DNA from: Pseudomonas sp. N40(2020)
GTDB lineage: Bacteria; Pseudomonadota; Gammaproteobacteria; Pseudomonadales; Pseudomonadaceae
Reading direction: 5' to 3'
Length of the DNA stretch: 64,000 bases
Assembly: GCF_014472415.1 (NCBI RefSeq)
Contig: NZ_JACSZV010000022.1
Coordinates: 34,982 to 98,981, forward strand
Notes under the pieces: generated by a model
Seen by the model: only the letters and a program-made list of their open reading frames with translations
Told to the model about the DNA's origin: nothing
Databases searched by the model: none
Shown: in pieces, positions 35,575-44,463 of the stretch
Layout of the letters: every line of letters begins with the position of its first letter
Position numbering within the stretch: the first letter of the stretch is position 1
Made by a program: the position numbers and the translations under genes

Positions 35575-36702
35575 ATGCCCGCCACTTTCACCAAAAGCGC
35601 CCTCATGCTGAGCCTGTTGCTCGGTTTCGGTCAGGCGCATGCCGCCAGCCAGACAACGCCCGACGTCGTGGCTGCGACGCATGGCATCCCGCACCCGGCG
35701 GTAATCGCCCACCGTGGCGCGTCCTTTGATGCACCGGAATCCACCGCTGCGGCCTACAAACTGGCCCGCGATCTGGGCGCCGATTACCTGGAAATGGACC
35801 TGCAACGCAGCAAGGACGGCGTGCTGTTCGCCCTGCACGACAACAACCTGCAACGCACCACCGACGTCGCCACCAAGTTCCCGGAGCGCAAGGACAGCCC
35901 GGCCACGGCTTTCACCATGGCCGAACTGAAAACCCTCGACGCCGGCAGTTGGTACAACAAGGCCTACCCGGATCGCGCCCGCCCTTCCTACGCTGGGCTG
36001 AAAATTCTGACGCTGGATGAAATCATCGACATCGCCCAGGCCAACCCGCAGCACAAGCCGGGCCTGTACATCGAAACCAAGGAGCCGCAACTGTTTCCGG
36101 GGATCGAGAAAGACCTGAAAGACAAACTGCAGGATCGCGGCTGGCTGAGCCCGGCGGGTTCGAAACTGGCGAAGAGTGCGCTGGGCGTCGGTCAGGGAAA
36201 AGGCAAGGTGATTTTGCAGACCTTCGAGAAGAACAGCCTCGAACTGCTGCAAAAGGAAATGCCGCAAGTGCCGAAGATTCTGCTGTTGTGGGTCGGCGAA
36301 GGCAGCATCGAGCCGAAATCCAAAGTGACGTTTGCCGAGTCGGGCGAGAAGGACAAGAACGCTTTCTACGGCAAGCAGGAGCCGAAGTCCGAAGCTGAGT
36401 TCAAACAGTGGGTCGATTACGCCAAGGCTCAAGGTGCAATCGGCACAGGTCCTTCGGCGAAGCTGACCAAGGGTGGCGATCAGAGCTATTCCGATCTGGT
36501 GCAGCCGTGGATGAACAAGTACACCCACGACCAAGGCATGCTGGTACACGTCTATACCGTCGATGAGCCGGTGGACTTCGAGAAAGTAATGGCTGCTGGT
36601 GTCGATGGCATCTTCACCAACCGCGCCAGCGAACTGTTGAAGTTCTATAAACGCCCTGCGGCGGCCAGTGTTGATCAGGTGTTGAAGAACAACGATCTGT
36701 AA
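35575..36702 (+). CDS. glpQ: Periplasmic glycerophosphodiester phosphodiesterase
   Basis: 375 residues. Signal peptide (FTKSALMLSLLLGFGQAHA) then the GDPD TIM barrel: VIAHRGASFDAPE (catalytic His-Arg), DYLEMDLQRSKDG, FALHDNNLQRTTD and C-terminal VDGIFTNRA. It cleaves glycerophosphodiesters to glycerol-3-phosphate and alcohol in the periplasm. The start at 35575 follows GCGAAAGGAATTC; the frame opens at 35377 but that stretch is leader. No glpT neighbour, so regulation may be through phosphate. Confidence 0.93.
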   Translation: MPATFTKSALMLSLLLGFGQAHAASQTTPDVVAATHGIPHPAVIAHRGASFDAPESTAAAYKLARDLGADYLEMDLQRSKDGVLFALHDNNLQRTTDVATKFPERKDSPATAFTMAELKTLDAGSWYNKAYPDRARPSYAGLKILTLDEIIDIAQANPQHKPGLYIETKEPQLFPGIEKDLKDKLQDRGWLSPAGSKLAKSALGVGQGKGKVILQTFEKNSLELLQKEMPQVPKILLLWVGEGSIEPKSKVTFAESGEKDKNAFYGKQEPKSEAEFKQWVDYAKAQGAIGTGPSAKLTKGGDQSYSDLVQPWMNKYTHDQGMLVHVYTVDEPVDFEKVMAAGVDGIFTNRASELLKFYKRPAAASVDQVLKNNDL

Positions 36703-36716
36703 CCGAAGTGTCCGCA

Positions 36717-36740
36717 TCGCGAGCAGGCTCGCTCCCACAA
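36717..36740. repeat. Single REP unit, family B
   Basis: TCGCGAGCAGGCTCGCTCCC followed by ACAA, 15 bp after glpQ. Confidence 0.75.
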
Positions 36741-36833
36741 GAGCATCCTGCGGACGATGCGAGTTTTAAGGGTGAATTAAGTTGCGCTGGTTAACCTGAA
36801 CTCACTTAAACGACTCACCCAAGGAACGAACCG

Positions 36834-37139
36834 ATGAAAACTTTGACTGCCCTGTTTACCGCCGCTGCCCTGACGCTGACTGCTGGCCTGGCCCAGGCTG
36901 ATGTCCGCGTCGACCAGATCCCGCAACTGGTGAAGGAAGGCAAGATCAAGCCATTGGAAGAAATGAACCAGGCCGCGTTGAAGCTGCACCCGGGTGCGAC
37001 CATCACCGACACCGACCTGGATAACCACTTCAACAATTATGAGTATGAGGTTGAGCTGAAAACCGCTGATGGCAAAGAGTTCGACGTGGACTTCGACGCC
37101 ACCACCGGCAAGGTGCTGAGCAACAAGCAAGACACCTGA
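36834..37139 (+). CDS. Secreted PepSY-domain protein
   Basis: 101 residues. Signal peptide (MKTLTALFTAAALTLTAGLA-QA), then a PepSY domain (IKPLEEMNQAALKLHPG, NYEYEVELKTADGKEFDV, DATTGKVLS). PepSY modules are periplasmic and often bind or inhibit proteases or metals. AAGGAACG precedes the ATG. Monocistronic with a clear terminator. Confidence 0.9.
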   Translation: MKTLTALFTAAALTLTAGLAQADVRVDQIPQLVKEGKIKPLEEMNQAALKLHPGATITDTDLDNHFNNYEYEVELKTADGKEFDVDFDATTGKVLSNKQDT

Positions 37140-37153
37140 TACACCGCGTACCC

Positions 37154-37188
37154 AAAGCCGCGCGATCTAATGATCGCACGGCTTTTTT
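37154..37188 (+). terminator. Terminator of the PepSY gene
   Basis: Stem AAGCCG-CGCGATC / GATCG-CACGGCTT (small mismatch) followed by TTTTT. Confidence 0.82.
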
Positions 37189-37206
37189 GTGCGCGACATA
37201 ACCCCC

Positions 37207-37293
37207 TGTAGGAGCTGTCGAGTGAAACGAGGCTGCGATCTTTTGATCTTTAAAAACAAAATCAAAAGATCGCAGCGTGCCGCAGCTCCTACA
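37207..37293. repeat. Long palindromic repeat, family A
   Basis: Same arms as the copy at 5226 (TGTAGGAGCTG, GCTGCGATCTTTTGATC and inverted partners), located between convergent genes. Confidence 0.9.
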
Positions 37294-37346
37294 GGATCGG
37301 GTGAACGACGCTAAAGCCTGCCCCCACACAGAAAGTGCGCTGATGA

Positions 37347-37793
37347 TCAGGCCGAAGTACTGACCAGTGAGCCGGAGGTGCTGCTGTCGGAATCCTGCAA
37401 CGCCTGCAACAGCGCCGCCGTGGCGGTTTGCAACGAGGCTGAGGTGCTGGAGATTTGCGACTGTGCCGCCGCAACATCCGCAGCCTTCGCCTCAGCACTT
37501 TCCTGCTTCGCCTGCGCCGCTTGCAGCGCCTGTTGCTGTTCCTGCAATTGCTTTTGCAACTCGGCAATCTGCTTGCGCAGCTCTTTCACCGAGTCCGATT
37601 CTTCACTGCTGCTGGAACTGCTGTCGCCCGCCGGCGCCGCACCGCCACCCGCAGCGACTTTGCTGGTATCGGCAGCTACACCGCTGCTCGTCGTTGCGCT
37701 AGTCGAGGTGTCTTCGCCAACGTCTTTGATCGACGTCTTGCTGGTCGCTGTGGTGAGGGTCTGGTTGATCGAAACAGAGGTGATGCTGACCAT
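37347..37793 (-). CDS. Ser/Ala-rich coiled-coil protein, FlxA-like
   Basis: 148 residues. Ser/Thr/Ala-rich N-terminal third (1-65), then a Glu/Gln-rich coiled coil (KELRKQIAELQKQLQEQQQA) that resembles FlxA-like proteins, then a Ser/Thr tail. No signal peptide. Function unknown; it lies before a chemoreceptor gene on the same strand, 109 bp away. Confidence 0.65.
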   Translation of the reverse strand: MVSITSVSINQTLTTATSKTSIKDVGEDTSTSATTSSGVAADTSKVAAGGGAAPAGDSSSSSSEESDSVKELRKQIAELQKQLQEQQQALQAAQAKQESAEAKAADVAAAQSQISSTSASLQTATAALLQALQDSDSSTSGSLVSTSA

Positions 37794-37902
37794 GGGAATG
37801 CTCCAATGCCGGTTATGGATAACCGGTCATCGACCATGGCCGCATTGAATTGAGATCGACTGTGTACCGACTCGGTATCCGAACCGGTACACAGTCAACG
37901 GC

Positions 37903-39525
37903 TCAGGCGCTCAGGCGCGCGGTGACTTCGTTCAGTTGCCCCGACAGCCCATGCAGATTCTGGCTGGCACTTTCGGTGCGCTGGACGCTTTCGAGGTTGG
38001 TGCTGGCGATGGAGGTGATCTCGGTCAGATTGCGTGAGATGTCCTCGGCTACCGACGTCTGCTCCTCGGCGGCGGTGGCGATCTGGCGGTTCATGTCGCG
38101 AATCGCTTCCACCGCGTGGGTGATGCGCTCCAGCATCGCGCCGGCCTGGGTGACCTGCTCGACGCTTTCATCGCTGCGGGTCTGGCCGCTATCGATGGCT
38201 TGCGCGGCGTCCACCGCGCCGGTCTGCACGCTCTGGATGATCTGGTTGATCTCGATGATCGACTCCGCCGTACGCTGCGCCAGGTTGCGCACTTCGTCGG
38301 CGACCACAGCAAAACCACGCCCGGCCTCACCGGCCCGCGCCGCTTCAATGGCGGCGTTCAACGCCAGCAGGTTGGTCTGCTCGGCAATGCCGCGAATCAC
38401 TTCCAGCACCTTGCCGATACGGCCGCTGTCGGCTTCCAGACGACGGATCACCGTGGCGGTGTTGGCGATTTCGCCGCGCATCTGCGTGATGGTGTGAATA
38501 GTGCTTTGCATGACCTTTTCACCCTGCTGGGCGGACTGGTCGGCATCATCGGCAGCGCGCGCCGCATCGGCGGCGTGACGCGCCACTTCCTGGGCGGTGG
38601 CAGACATTTCGTTCATTGCCGTGGCCACTTGATCGGTACGGTTGAACTGCTCGTTGGTGCCGCCGGCCATGGTGGTGGCGATGGCGTTCAACTCGCCGCT
38701 GGCGCTGTCCAGGTCACTGGCACTGCGCTGCAAACGGGTGAAGGTTTCAGCGAGGAAATCGCGCAGCGTATTGGCGGCGGCGGCGAGGTTGCCCAATTCA
38801 TCCTGACGGTCGCTGGACACGCGCTCAGCCAATTTGCCTCGGCTCAACTGGGTCACGTAATCAATCAGTTTGCGGATCGGCTCGACCAGATTGCGATTGA
38901 CCAGCCACAAGCTGAGCAGACCAATCAGCAAACTTGAAGCAAGCATCACCAGGGTGCCTAGCAATACCGTGCGATCAGCCTCGGCACTGATCAGCGCCGA
39001 CTGCTCGGTGCCCTGTTTGCGCAACTCGGTCACCAGTTCGCTCATCTGCTCGCTGGTCGCGCGGTCGACGCCTTTGACAGCGACGTCGCCCGCCGTTGGA
39101 TCGCCGCCCGCCGCTACATAGGCGTCGCGACCCTTCTGGTAAGCAACGCCCAACTGACGGTGCTCGTCGCGCAAACGATCGATACGGTTTTTCAGACTTG
39201 GCTCGATACCTTTCTGGCTGGCCAGTTCACCGAGAATGTTCTGCACATCGCGCTGACGGTCTTCGAACTGGCCCCAGTACTTGGCCAGGTCTGCCGGTTG
39301 CTTGCCGCGCAGCAGGACGTTTTTCCATTCCTGCACCTGCACCTTGAATTGCAGGTTGGCTTCGTCGATCAGTTGCGAAGTGTGCAAGGGGCCTGCGATC
39401 AACTGGCTGTAGCTTTGCACGCCGTTGGACAGGAAATGGAAACAGGCCAGCGCGATCAACAGCATCGCCAACAGGCTGCCACTCAGCAGGGCGAGAATTT
39501 GCGCTCTCAGGGATTTTTGCAGCAT
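37903..39525 (-). CDS. Methyl-accepting chemotaxis protein with periplasmic sensor
   Basis: 540 residues. TM1 at about 9-30, periplasmic helical domain 31-190 (DUF3365/4HB-like: QLIDEANLQFKVQVQEWKN), TM2 near 190-212 (TLVMLASSLLIGLLSLWLV), HAMP to about 265, then the MCP signalling hairpin with the tip GIAEQTNLLALNAAIEAARA. The LRGKQPADLAKYWGQFE stretch is often seen in receptors of this family; ligand unknown. Terminates 44 bp past a palindromic spacer. Confidence 0.93.
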   Translation of the reverse strand: MLQKSLRAQILALLSGSLLAMLLIALACFHFLSNGVQSYSQLIAGPLHTSQLIDEANLQFKVQVQEWKNVLLRGKQPADLAKYWGQFEDRQRDVQNILGELASQKGIEPSLKNRIDRLRDEHRQLGVAYQKGRDAYVAAGGDPTAGDVAVKGVDRATSEQMSELVTELRKQGTEQSALISAEADRTVLLGTLVMLASSLLIGLLSLWLVNRNLVEPIRKLIDYVTQLSRGKLAERVSSDRQDELGNLAAAANTLRDFLAETFTRLQRSASDLDSASGELNAIATTMAGGTNEQFNRTDQVATAMNEMSATAQEVARHAADAARAADDADQSAQQGEKVMQSTIHTITQMRGEIANTATVIRRLEADSGRIGKVLEVIRGIAEQTNLLALNAAIEAARAGEAGRGFAVVADEVRNLAQRTAESIIEINQIIQSVQTGAVDAAQAIDSGQTRSDESVEQVTQAGAMLERITHAVEAIRDMNRQIATAAEEQTSVAEDISRNLTEITSIASTNLESVQRTESASQNLHGLSGQLNEVTARLSA

Positions 39526-39798
39526 CGCAGGTACTCAAGACAGGGATGAGGCACGCCCGAAACGAGCGTGAAATAGTGCCGGACTTCCCTAGCGAACCTT
39601 GGCCCGTGGCCAATGGCGCGCAACCTAATGCACCTGTGATCGGCGTTCCAGAGCGCTTCTTGAGAAAAATCCGACCGCCGGTAAGTTGCTGATTTGACGT
39701 CATTTTGCCGTCACACAAACGTCATGTGACATTGCGATGATGCGGTTCAGGTGAATCTGTGAATTCCCTGTCTCACGCCAACCTCGCAGCGAGCCTTC

Positions 39799-40821
39799 AT
39801 GAACCACAGCCTCGATATCAGTCATCGCGATCCTGACCTGTTTGGCTTGCTCTACGGCTTTCGTTTTCTGCCCGGTGAGCCTGGCCGCGAGGTCGATTCG
39901 GCGACGGCACTGCGCTGCCTGCAGGACGACAGCGACAGCGGCGAATTCCTCTGGCTGCACCTGAACCTGGCGCACGCGGCGTGCGAGCGCTGGATGAAAA
40001 GCCATCTGCAATTGCCCGACGAGTTTTTTGAGGCGCTGCACGAAGGCTCGCGTTCGACGCGCATCGAGCACGTCGACTCGGCGTTACTGGCGGTGGTCAA
40101 CGACGTGGTGTTCAACCTCAGCAGCATGGTCTCTTCTGATGTGTCGACGCTGTGGGTGTGCGTGCGCAGCAAACTGATCGTCAGTGCGCGCCTGCAACCG
40201 CTGCATTCGGTGGATAAATTGCGTTCGTCGGTGAAGGCCGGTGAGCGCTTTCGCTCGCCTTCGGAATTGCTCGTGCACCTGCTGCGCGATCAAGGCGAAG
40301 TGCTGACGCAGATCGTGCGCAAGACCAGCCTCAGCGTCGATCAGGTCGAGGACGAATTGCTCTCATCGCGGCTGTCGACCAACCGTGCCGAACTCGGCGC
40401 CCACCGGCGGGTGCTGGTGCGTTTGCAGCGGCTGTTGGCGCTGGAGCCGGGTTCGTTACTGCGCCTGCTCAATCGCCCGCCGCCGTGGTTGCAGAAGGAG
40501 GACGTCAAGGAGTTGCGCAAATCCACCGAGGAATTTGCGCTGATCATCAACGACCTCACCGCCCTCGGCGAGCGGATCAAACTGCTTCAGGAAGAAATCG
40601 CCGCCAACCTCAACGAACAGAGCAACCGCACACTGTTCACCCTGACCGTGGTGACGGTGCTGGCGCTGCCGATCAACATCATTGCCGGTTTCTTCGGGAT
40701 GAATGTGGGGGGCGTGCCGTTGTCGCAGGACCCGGAGGGGTTCTGGATATTGGTCGCGCTGGTGGCGACGTTTACGGTGATTGCCGGGCGCTGGGCGTTT
40801 CGTAAACGCGGGGATTATTGA
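39799..40821 (+). CDS. zntB: ZntB/CorA-family divalent cation transporter
   Basis: 340 residues. Long cytoplasmic N-terminal domain (1-275) with coiled helices, two C-terminal membrane helices, and the signature GMNVGGVP between them, in ZntB-type form (GMNxGG). ZntB imports or exports Zn2+ and other divalent ions. ATG at 39799 preceded by GCGAG. The upstream gap 39526-39798 has a TGACGTCA palindrome near 39695 but no gene. Confidence 0.88.
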   Translation: MNHSLDISHRDPDLFGLLYGFRFLPGEPGREVDSATALRCLQDDSDSGEFLWLHLNLAHAACERWMKSHLQLPDEFFEALHEGSRSTRIEHVDSALLAVVNDVVFNLSSMVSSDVSTLWVCVRSKLIVSARLQPLHSVDKLRSSVKAGERFRSPSELLVHLLRDQGEVLTQIVRKTSLSVDQVEDELLSSRLSTNRAELGAHRRVLVRLQRLLALEPGSLLRLLNRPPPWLQKEDVKELRKSTEEFALIINDLTALGERIKLLQEEIAANLNEQSNRTLFTLTVVTVLALPINIIAGFFGMNVGGVPLSQDPEGFWILVALVATFTVIAGRWAFRKRGDY

Positions 40822-40835
40822 GTTTTTTGGCCACC

Positions 40836-40866
40836 GCTCGTTCCCTCGCTCTGCGTGGGGACGAGC
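40836..40866. repeat. Short palindromic repeat, family C fragment
   Basis: GCTCGTTCC ... GGGGACGAGC, related to the longer element at 56337; it forms a hairpin 15 bp after zntB and may act as a terminator. Confidence 0.6.
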
Positions 40867-40969
40867 AATCAATCGCTAATCATCCAAACACTGATCTACC
40901 GCAGCCTCTCTGTAACATTCTGCAACGATCATGGGCGACACTCCTTCCCTCGCTCAGGATTGTCCGCTC

Positions 40970-42583
40970 ATGGCTACTCCCTCCCTGACCGCCCGCCAAA
41001 CGTCTGCCCCCAGCGGCAGGCCCGCCCTCGACAAGAAAACCGGCCCGTTCACCTACGTGATCTTTTTCGCAGTGCTGGCCATGGGGATGCTGTTCACGGC
41101 CTATAGCCTGATGCACGACATGCACGAACTCGGCACCGTGGTCACCACGTGGACGCCGTTCCTGCTGCTCGGCGTGGCACTGCTGATTGCGCTCGGTTTT
41201 GAGTTCGTCAACGGTTTCCACGACACCGCCAACGCCGTGGCCACAGTGATCTACACCCACTCGCTGCCGCCGAATGTGGCGGTGGTCTGGTCGGGGTTCT
41301 TCAATTTCCTCGGTGTGCTGCTGTCCAGTGGCGCGGTGGCGTTCGGCATCATCGCGTTGCTGCCGGTGGAGCTGATCCTGCAGGTCGGCTCGTCTGCCGG
41401 GTTCGCGATGATCTTCGCCCTGCTGATTGCGGCGATCCTGTGGAACCTCGGCACCTGGTGGCTGGGCTTGCCGGCCTCGTCGTCGCATACGTTGATCGGC
41501 TCGATCATCGGCGTCGGCGTGGCCAATGCGTTGATGCACGGGCGCGATGGCACCTCTGGCGTGGACTGGGCGCAGGCAACGAAGATCGGTTACGCATTGC
41601 TGCTGTCGCCGCTGGTGGGTTTCGGTTTTGCGGCATTGTTGCTGCTGGCGCTGCGCGCGTTCGTGAAGAACCGTTCGCTGTACAAGGCGCCTGAAGGCAA
41701 CACCCCGCCACCGTGGTGGATTCGCGGCTTGCTGATCCTGACCTGCACCGGCGTATCGTTCGCCCACGGCTCCAACGACGGGCAGAAAGGCATGGGCCTG
41801 ATCATGCTGATTCTGGTCGGCACCTTGCCGATGGCCTACGCCTTGAATCGCACCATGCCGGAAGAACAATCACTGCAGTTCGCAGCCGTGGCGCAAGTCA
41901 CCCAGCAAGCGCTGGTCAAAAGTTCACCGCTGCCGGCGCCGGCCGATCCGCGCCCGATCCTCTCGGATTACATGCGCAGCAAGGAAGCCTCGCCGCAATT
42001 GGTCCCCGCCCTCGCCGCCCTCACCGGGCACATCGGTGAAGAAGTCAAAGGCTACGGCTCGCTGGCGAAAGTCCCGGCCGAAGCCATGGGCAACGTGCGT
42101 AACGACATGTACCTGGCCAGCGAAACCATTCGCCTGATGGACAAGAACAAGGTCGGCAACTTCGATGCCGACACCAGCGGCAAACTGCAACTGTTCAAGC
42201 AGCAGATCGACAACGCGACGCGATTTATTCCGCTGTGGGTGAAGATCGCCGTGGCCATCGCGCTCGGACTGGGCACCATGGTTGGCTGGAAGCGGATTGT
42301 GGTGACGGTCGGCGAGAAAATCGGCAAGACCCACCTGACTTACGCACAAGGCGCGTCGGCGGAAACCGTGGCGATGCTGACCATTGGCGCAGCCGACATG
42401 TTCGGTTTGCCGGTGTCGACGACGCATGTGTTGTCTTCGGGCGTGGCCGGGACCATGGTTGCCAATGGCGGCGGATTACAGATGAAGACCATCCGCAATT
42501 TGTTGATGGCGTGGGTGCTGACGTTGCCGGCGGCGATTTTGTTGTCGGGCAGCCTGTACTGGTTGTTCACCCAATTGTTCTAA
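40970..42583 (+). CDS. pitA: Inorganic phosphate transporter, Pit family
   Basis: 537 residues, about ten membrane segments. The duplicated Pit signatures are visible: GFEFVNGFHDTANAVATVIYT near the N-terminus and FGLPVSTTHVLSSGVAGTM near the C-terminus. A long cytoplasmic linker lies at about 300-420. It imports metal-phosphate complexes with protons. Start chosen at MATPSL with CAGGA upstream; the ATG at 40931 lacks a site. Confidence 0.9.
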   Translation: MATPSLTARQTSAPSGRPALDKKTGPFTYVIFFAVLAMGMLFTAYSLMHDMHELGTVVTTWTPFLLLGVALLIALGFEFVNGFHDTANAVATVIYTHSLPPNVAVVWSGFFNFLGVLLSSGAVAFGIIALLPVELILQVGSSAGFAMIFALLIAAILWNLGTWWLGLPASSSHTLIGSIIGVGVANALMHGRDGTSGVDWAQATKIGYALLLSPLVGFGFAALLLLALRAFVKNRSLYKAPEGNTPPPWWIRGLLILTCTGVSFAHGSNDGQKGMGLIMLILVGTLPMAYALNRTMPEEQSLQFAAVAQVTQQALVKSSPLPAPADPRPILSDYMRSKEASPQLVPALAALTGHIGEEVKGYGSLAKVPAEAMGNVRNDMYLASETIRLMDKNKVGNFDADTSGKLQLFKQQIDNATRFIPLWVKIAVAIALGLGTMVGWKRIVVTVGEKIGKTHLTYAQGASAETVAMLTIGAADMFGLPVSTTHVLSSGVAGTMVANGGGLQMKTIRNLLMAWVLTLPAAILLSGSLYWLFTQLF

Positions 42584-42602
42584 GCTCACATTCGCTCGAA
42601 AG

Positions 42603-42638
42603 ATCCCGGCTGGCCCCTCGCACACCGGGATTTTTTTT
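42603..42638 (+). terminator. Terminator of pitA
   Basis: ATCCCGG (42603-42609) and CCGGGAT (42625-42631), then eight T residues. Confidence 0.9.
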
Positions 42639-42750
42639 GTCGGTTTGAAACTTGCCAGCCTCGCCGCAAAGCGCCAGTGGTCAAAAAACGCTTCAGTTTG
42701 TCGGTCGGGTGCCGACTATTAAGTCACTCGACGTCTCCAGGAGGGCAACA

Positions 42751-43617
42751 GTGAATTTGTATATCAATCAGCTTCAACAACGAGCTGACTTCAAGGAAGC
42801 CATCTACGCCGGCGATATCTTTCTGAACACGCAACTGCGCGCTGCCCACCAACTGTGTGCCTTTGCTCAAGAGAGCATCACGGCTGCATTCAACGGTGAA
42901 ACCCAGCACCAGGCGCTGCACATGCTGATGCCGGTGGAAGAGTTCGTCGTGCTGGTGACTCGCCTCAAGGGCCAGTTCACCAACAGCCTGCGCGTCAAAG
43001 AACTGATTTTGAGTTTTATCGAAGAGATCGGCGCCGATCCGCGTGAATACATCTTCGACGTGCCGCGCATCCGCGTCGTACCCAATTACGACTACCTGCA
43101 CGCCGGGGTCAGCTACGCCTACAAGCCGCATCGCGACACCTGGTATGGCAGCGTCGATTGCCAGATCAACACCTGGATGCCGGTGCACACCATTTCCCCG
43201 GATCAAACGATGATGATCAACACCGGCTACTTCGATGTACCGGTGAAAAACACCTCCAGTCAGTGGAGCCTGTCGGACTGGATCAGCAACCAGCGGCACA
43301 AGGCCAAGGACAACCTCAAGGACGAAGTCCGCGTGCATCCGGTGCCACTGGAAGAGATCAATACCGCGTCCGAACTGCGTATCGCCGGCAATACCGGCGA
43401 AATGCTGATTTTCTCCGGCTCACACCTGCACGGCACCGTGGCCAATCACACTCAGCAAACCCGCTTCAGCGTGGATTTCCGCCTGATGCACCTGCATGAC
43501 CTCAAACATCAGCGCGGCGCGATCAATGTCGACAGCGCCTGTCCGGATGTCGGTGCCGGTTTCAAAGACTATTTCCACGCCCACGATTTTTCGAATTTCC
43601 AAGGAATCCAGCAATGA
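42751..43617 (+). CDS. Fe(II)/2-oxoglutarate-dioxygenase-like protein
   Basis: 288 residues, GTG start with a strong CAGGAGGG site. Candidate iron ligands: His-x-Asp in KPHRDTWYG and a distal His in SGSHLHGTVANH, with RFSVDFRL supplying the 2-oxoglutarate arginine. The order HxD...H fits a phytanoyl-CoA-hydroxylase-like fold. Substrate unknown. It overlaps the TylF-type methyltransferase by 4 nt, so the two enzymes probably modify the same molecule, possibly a glycan or secondary metabolite. Confidence 0.75.
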   Translation: MNLYINQLQQRADFKEAIYAGDIFLNTQLRAAHQLCAFAQESITAAFNGETQHQALHMLMPVEEFVVLVTRLKGQFTNSLRVKELILSFIEEIGADPREYIFDVPRIRVVPNYDYLHAGVSYAYKPHRDTWYGSVDCQINTWMPVHTISPDQTMMINTGYFDVPVKNTSSQWSLSDWISNQRHKAKDNLKDEVRVHPVPLEEINTASELRIAGNTGEMLIFSGSHLHGTVANHTQQTRFSVDFRLMHLHDLKHQRGAINVDSACPDVGAGFKDYFHAHDFSNFQGIQQ

Positions 43618-44336
43618 CCAAGCGTCGCATCACCCCCGCCGAGGCTCAGTACAACGAAACCCGCGCCAATGTCCTCAAGCGCGTGGATGCCGAGTACGTG
43701 GCGGACGCACCGTTTGTATTCGCCAACCGCATCGGTGTGACCGCTGCCCTGTCGCGCATGGAGCTGTTCAAGAAAGTCGCAGAGATTCCGGGCGCGATCA
43801 TCGAGTGCGGCGTGTACAAGGGCAACTCGCTGATGCTCTACATGCACCTGTCGATGATTCTGGAGCCCTACGCGATCAACCGTTCGATCGTGGGTTTCGA
43901 TACCTTCGAAGGCTTCCAGAGCATCAGCAAGACCGACGATCCGGCCGACGTCAACGAAACCATGTTCGCCGATACCGACCAGTCGCTGATCCAGGACATG
44001 ATCGACGCCAATGACTTGCTGCGTCCGGTCAACCGTATTCCGCGTTGCGAACTGGTCAAGGGCGACATCGTCAAGACCGTGCCGGAGTGGGTCAAGACGC
44101 GTCCGGACCTGGTCGTGGCCATGTTGATTCTCGACACTGACCTGTACGAGTCGACCAAGGTCGCGCTGGAAACTTTCCTGCCCTACATGCCTAAAGGCGC
44201 GATCGTGGTACTGGACGAAGTGGCTTATCGCAACTTCCCGGGTGAAACCAAAGCGCTGCGTGAAGTGCTGGACCTGAACAAAATCGAACTCAAGCGCCTG
44301 CCGTTTGATTCGTGCGTGGGTTACTTCCACGTTTGA
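43614..44336 (+). CDS. TylF/MycF-family O-methyltransferase
   Basis: 240 residues. SAM-binding core IIECGVYKGNSLMLYM, then IVGFDTFEGFQSIS and the metal/acid region LILDTDLYESTK and VVLDEVAYRNFPGE, as in macrocin O-methyltransferases of the TylF family. These methylate sugar hydroxyls. Coupled to the dioxygenase gene upstream by ATGA. In Pseudomonas such genes occur in flagellin-glycan and lipopolysaccharide loci, but no glycosyltransferase is nearby here. Confidence 0.88.
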   Translation: MTKRRITPAEAQYNETRANVLKRVDAEYVADAPFVFANRIGVTAALSRMELFKKVAEIPGAIIECGVYKGNSLMLYMHLSMILEPYAINRSIVGFDTFEGFQSISKTDDPADVNETMFADTDQSLIQDMIDANDLLRPVNRIPRCELVKGDIVKTVPEWVKTRPDLVVAMLILDTDLYESTKVALETFLPYMPKGAIVVLDEVAYRNFPGETKALREVLDLNKIELKRLPFDSCVGYFHV

Positions 44337-44354
44337 TCATGCCGTGAGCAAACG

Positions 44355-44444
44355 TGTGGGAGCGAGCCTGCTTGCGATGAAGCAGCGTCAGTCGGTGCAG
44401 ATCTAGACTGATGAACCGCTATCGCGAGCAGGCTCACTCCTGCA
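44355..44444. repeat. Degenerate REP pair, family B
   Basis: TGTGGGAGCGAGCCTGCTTGCGA and, 60 bp later, an inverted TCGCGAGCAGGCTCACTCCT; the arms have drifted relative to other copies. Confidence 0.75.
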
Positions 44445-44463
44445 TTTTGATTGGTGTAGTGGG

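Noticed and set aside
39690..39715. TGACGTCA palindrome upstream of zntB as an operator
   Set aside because: Only eight bases and no second copy; too short to assign a regulator.
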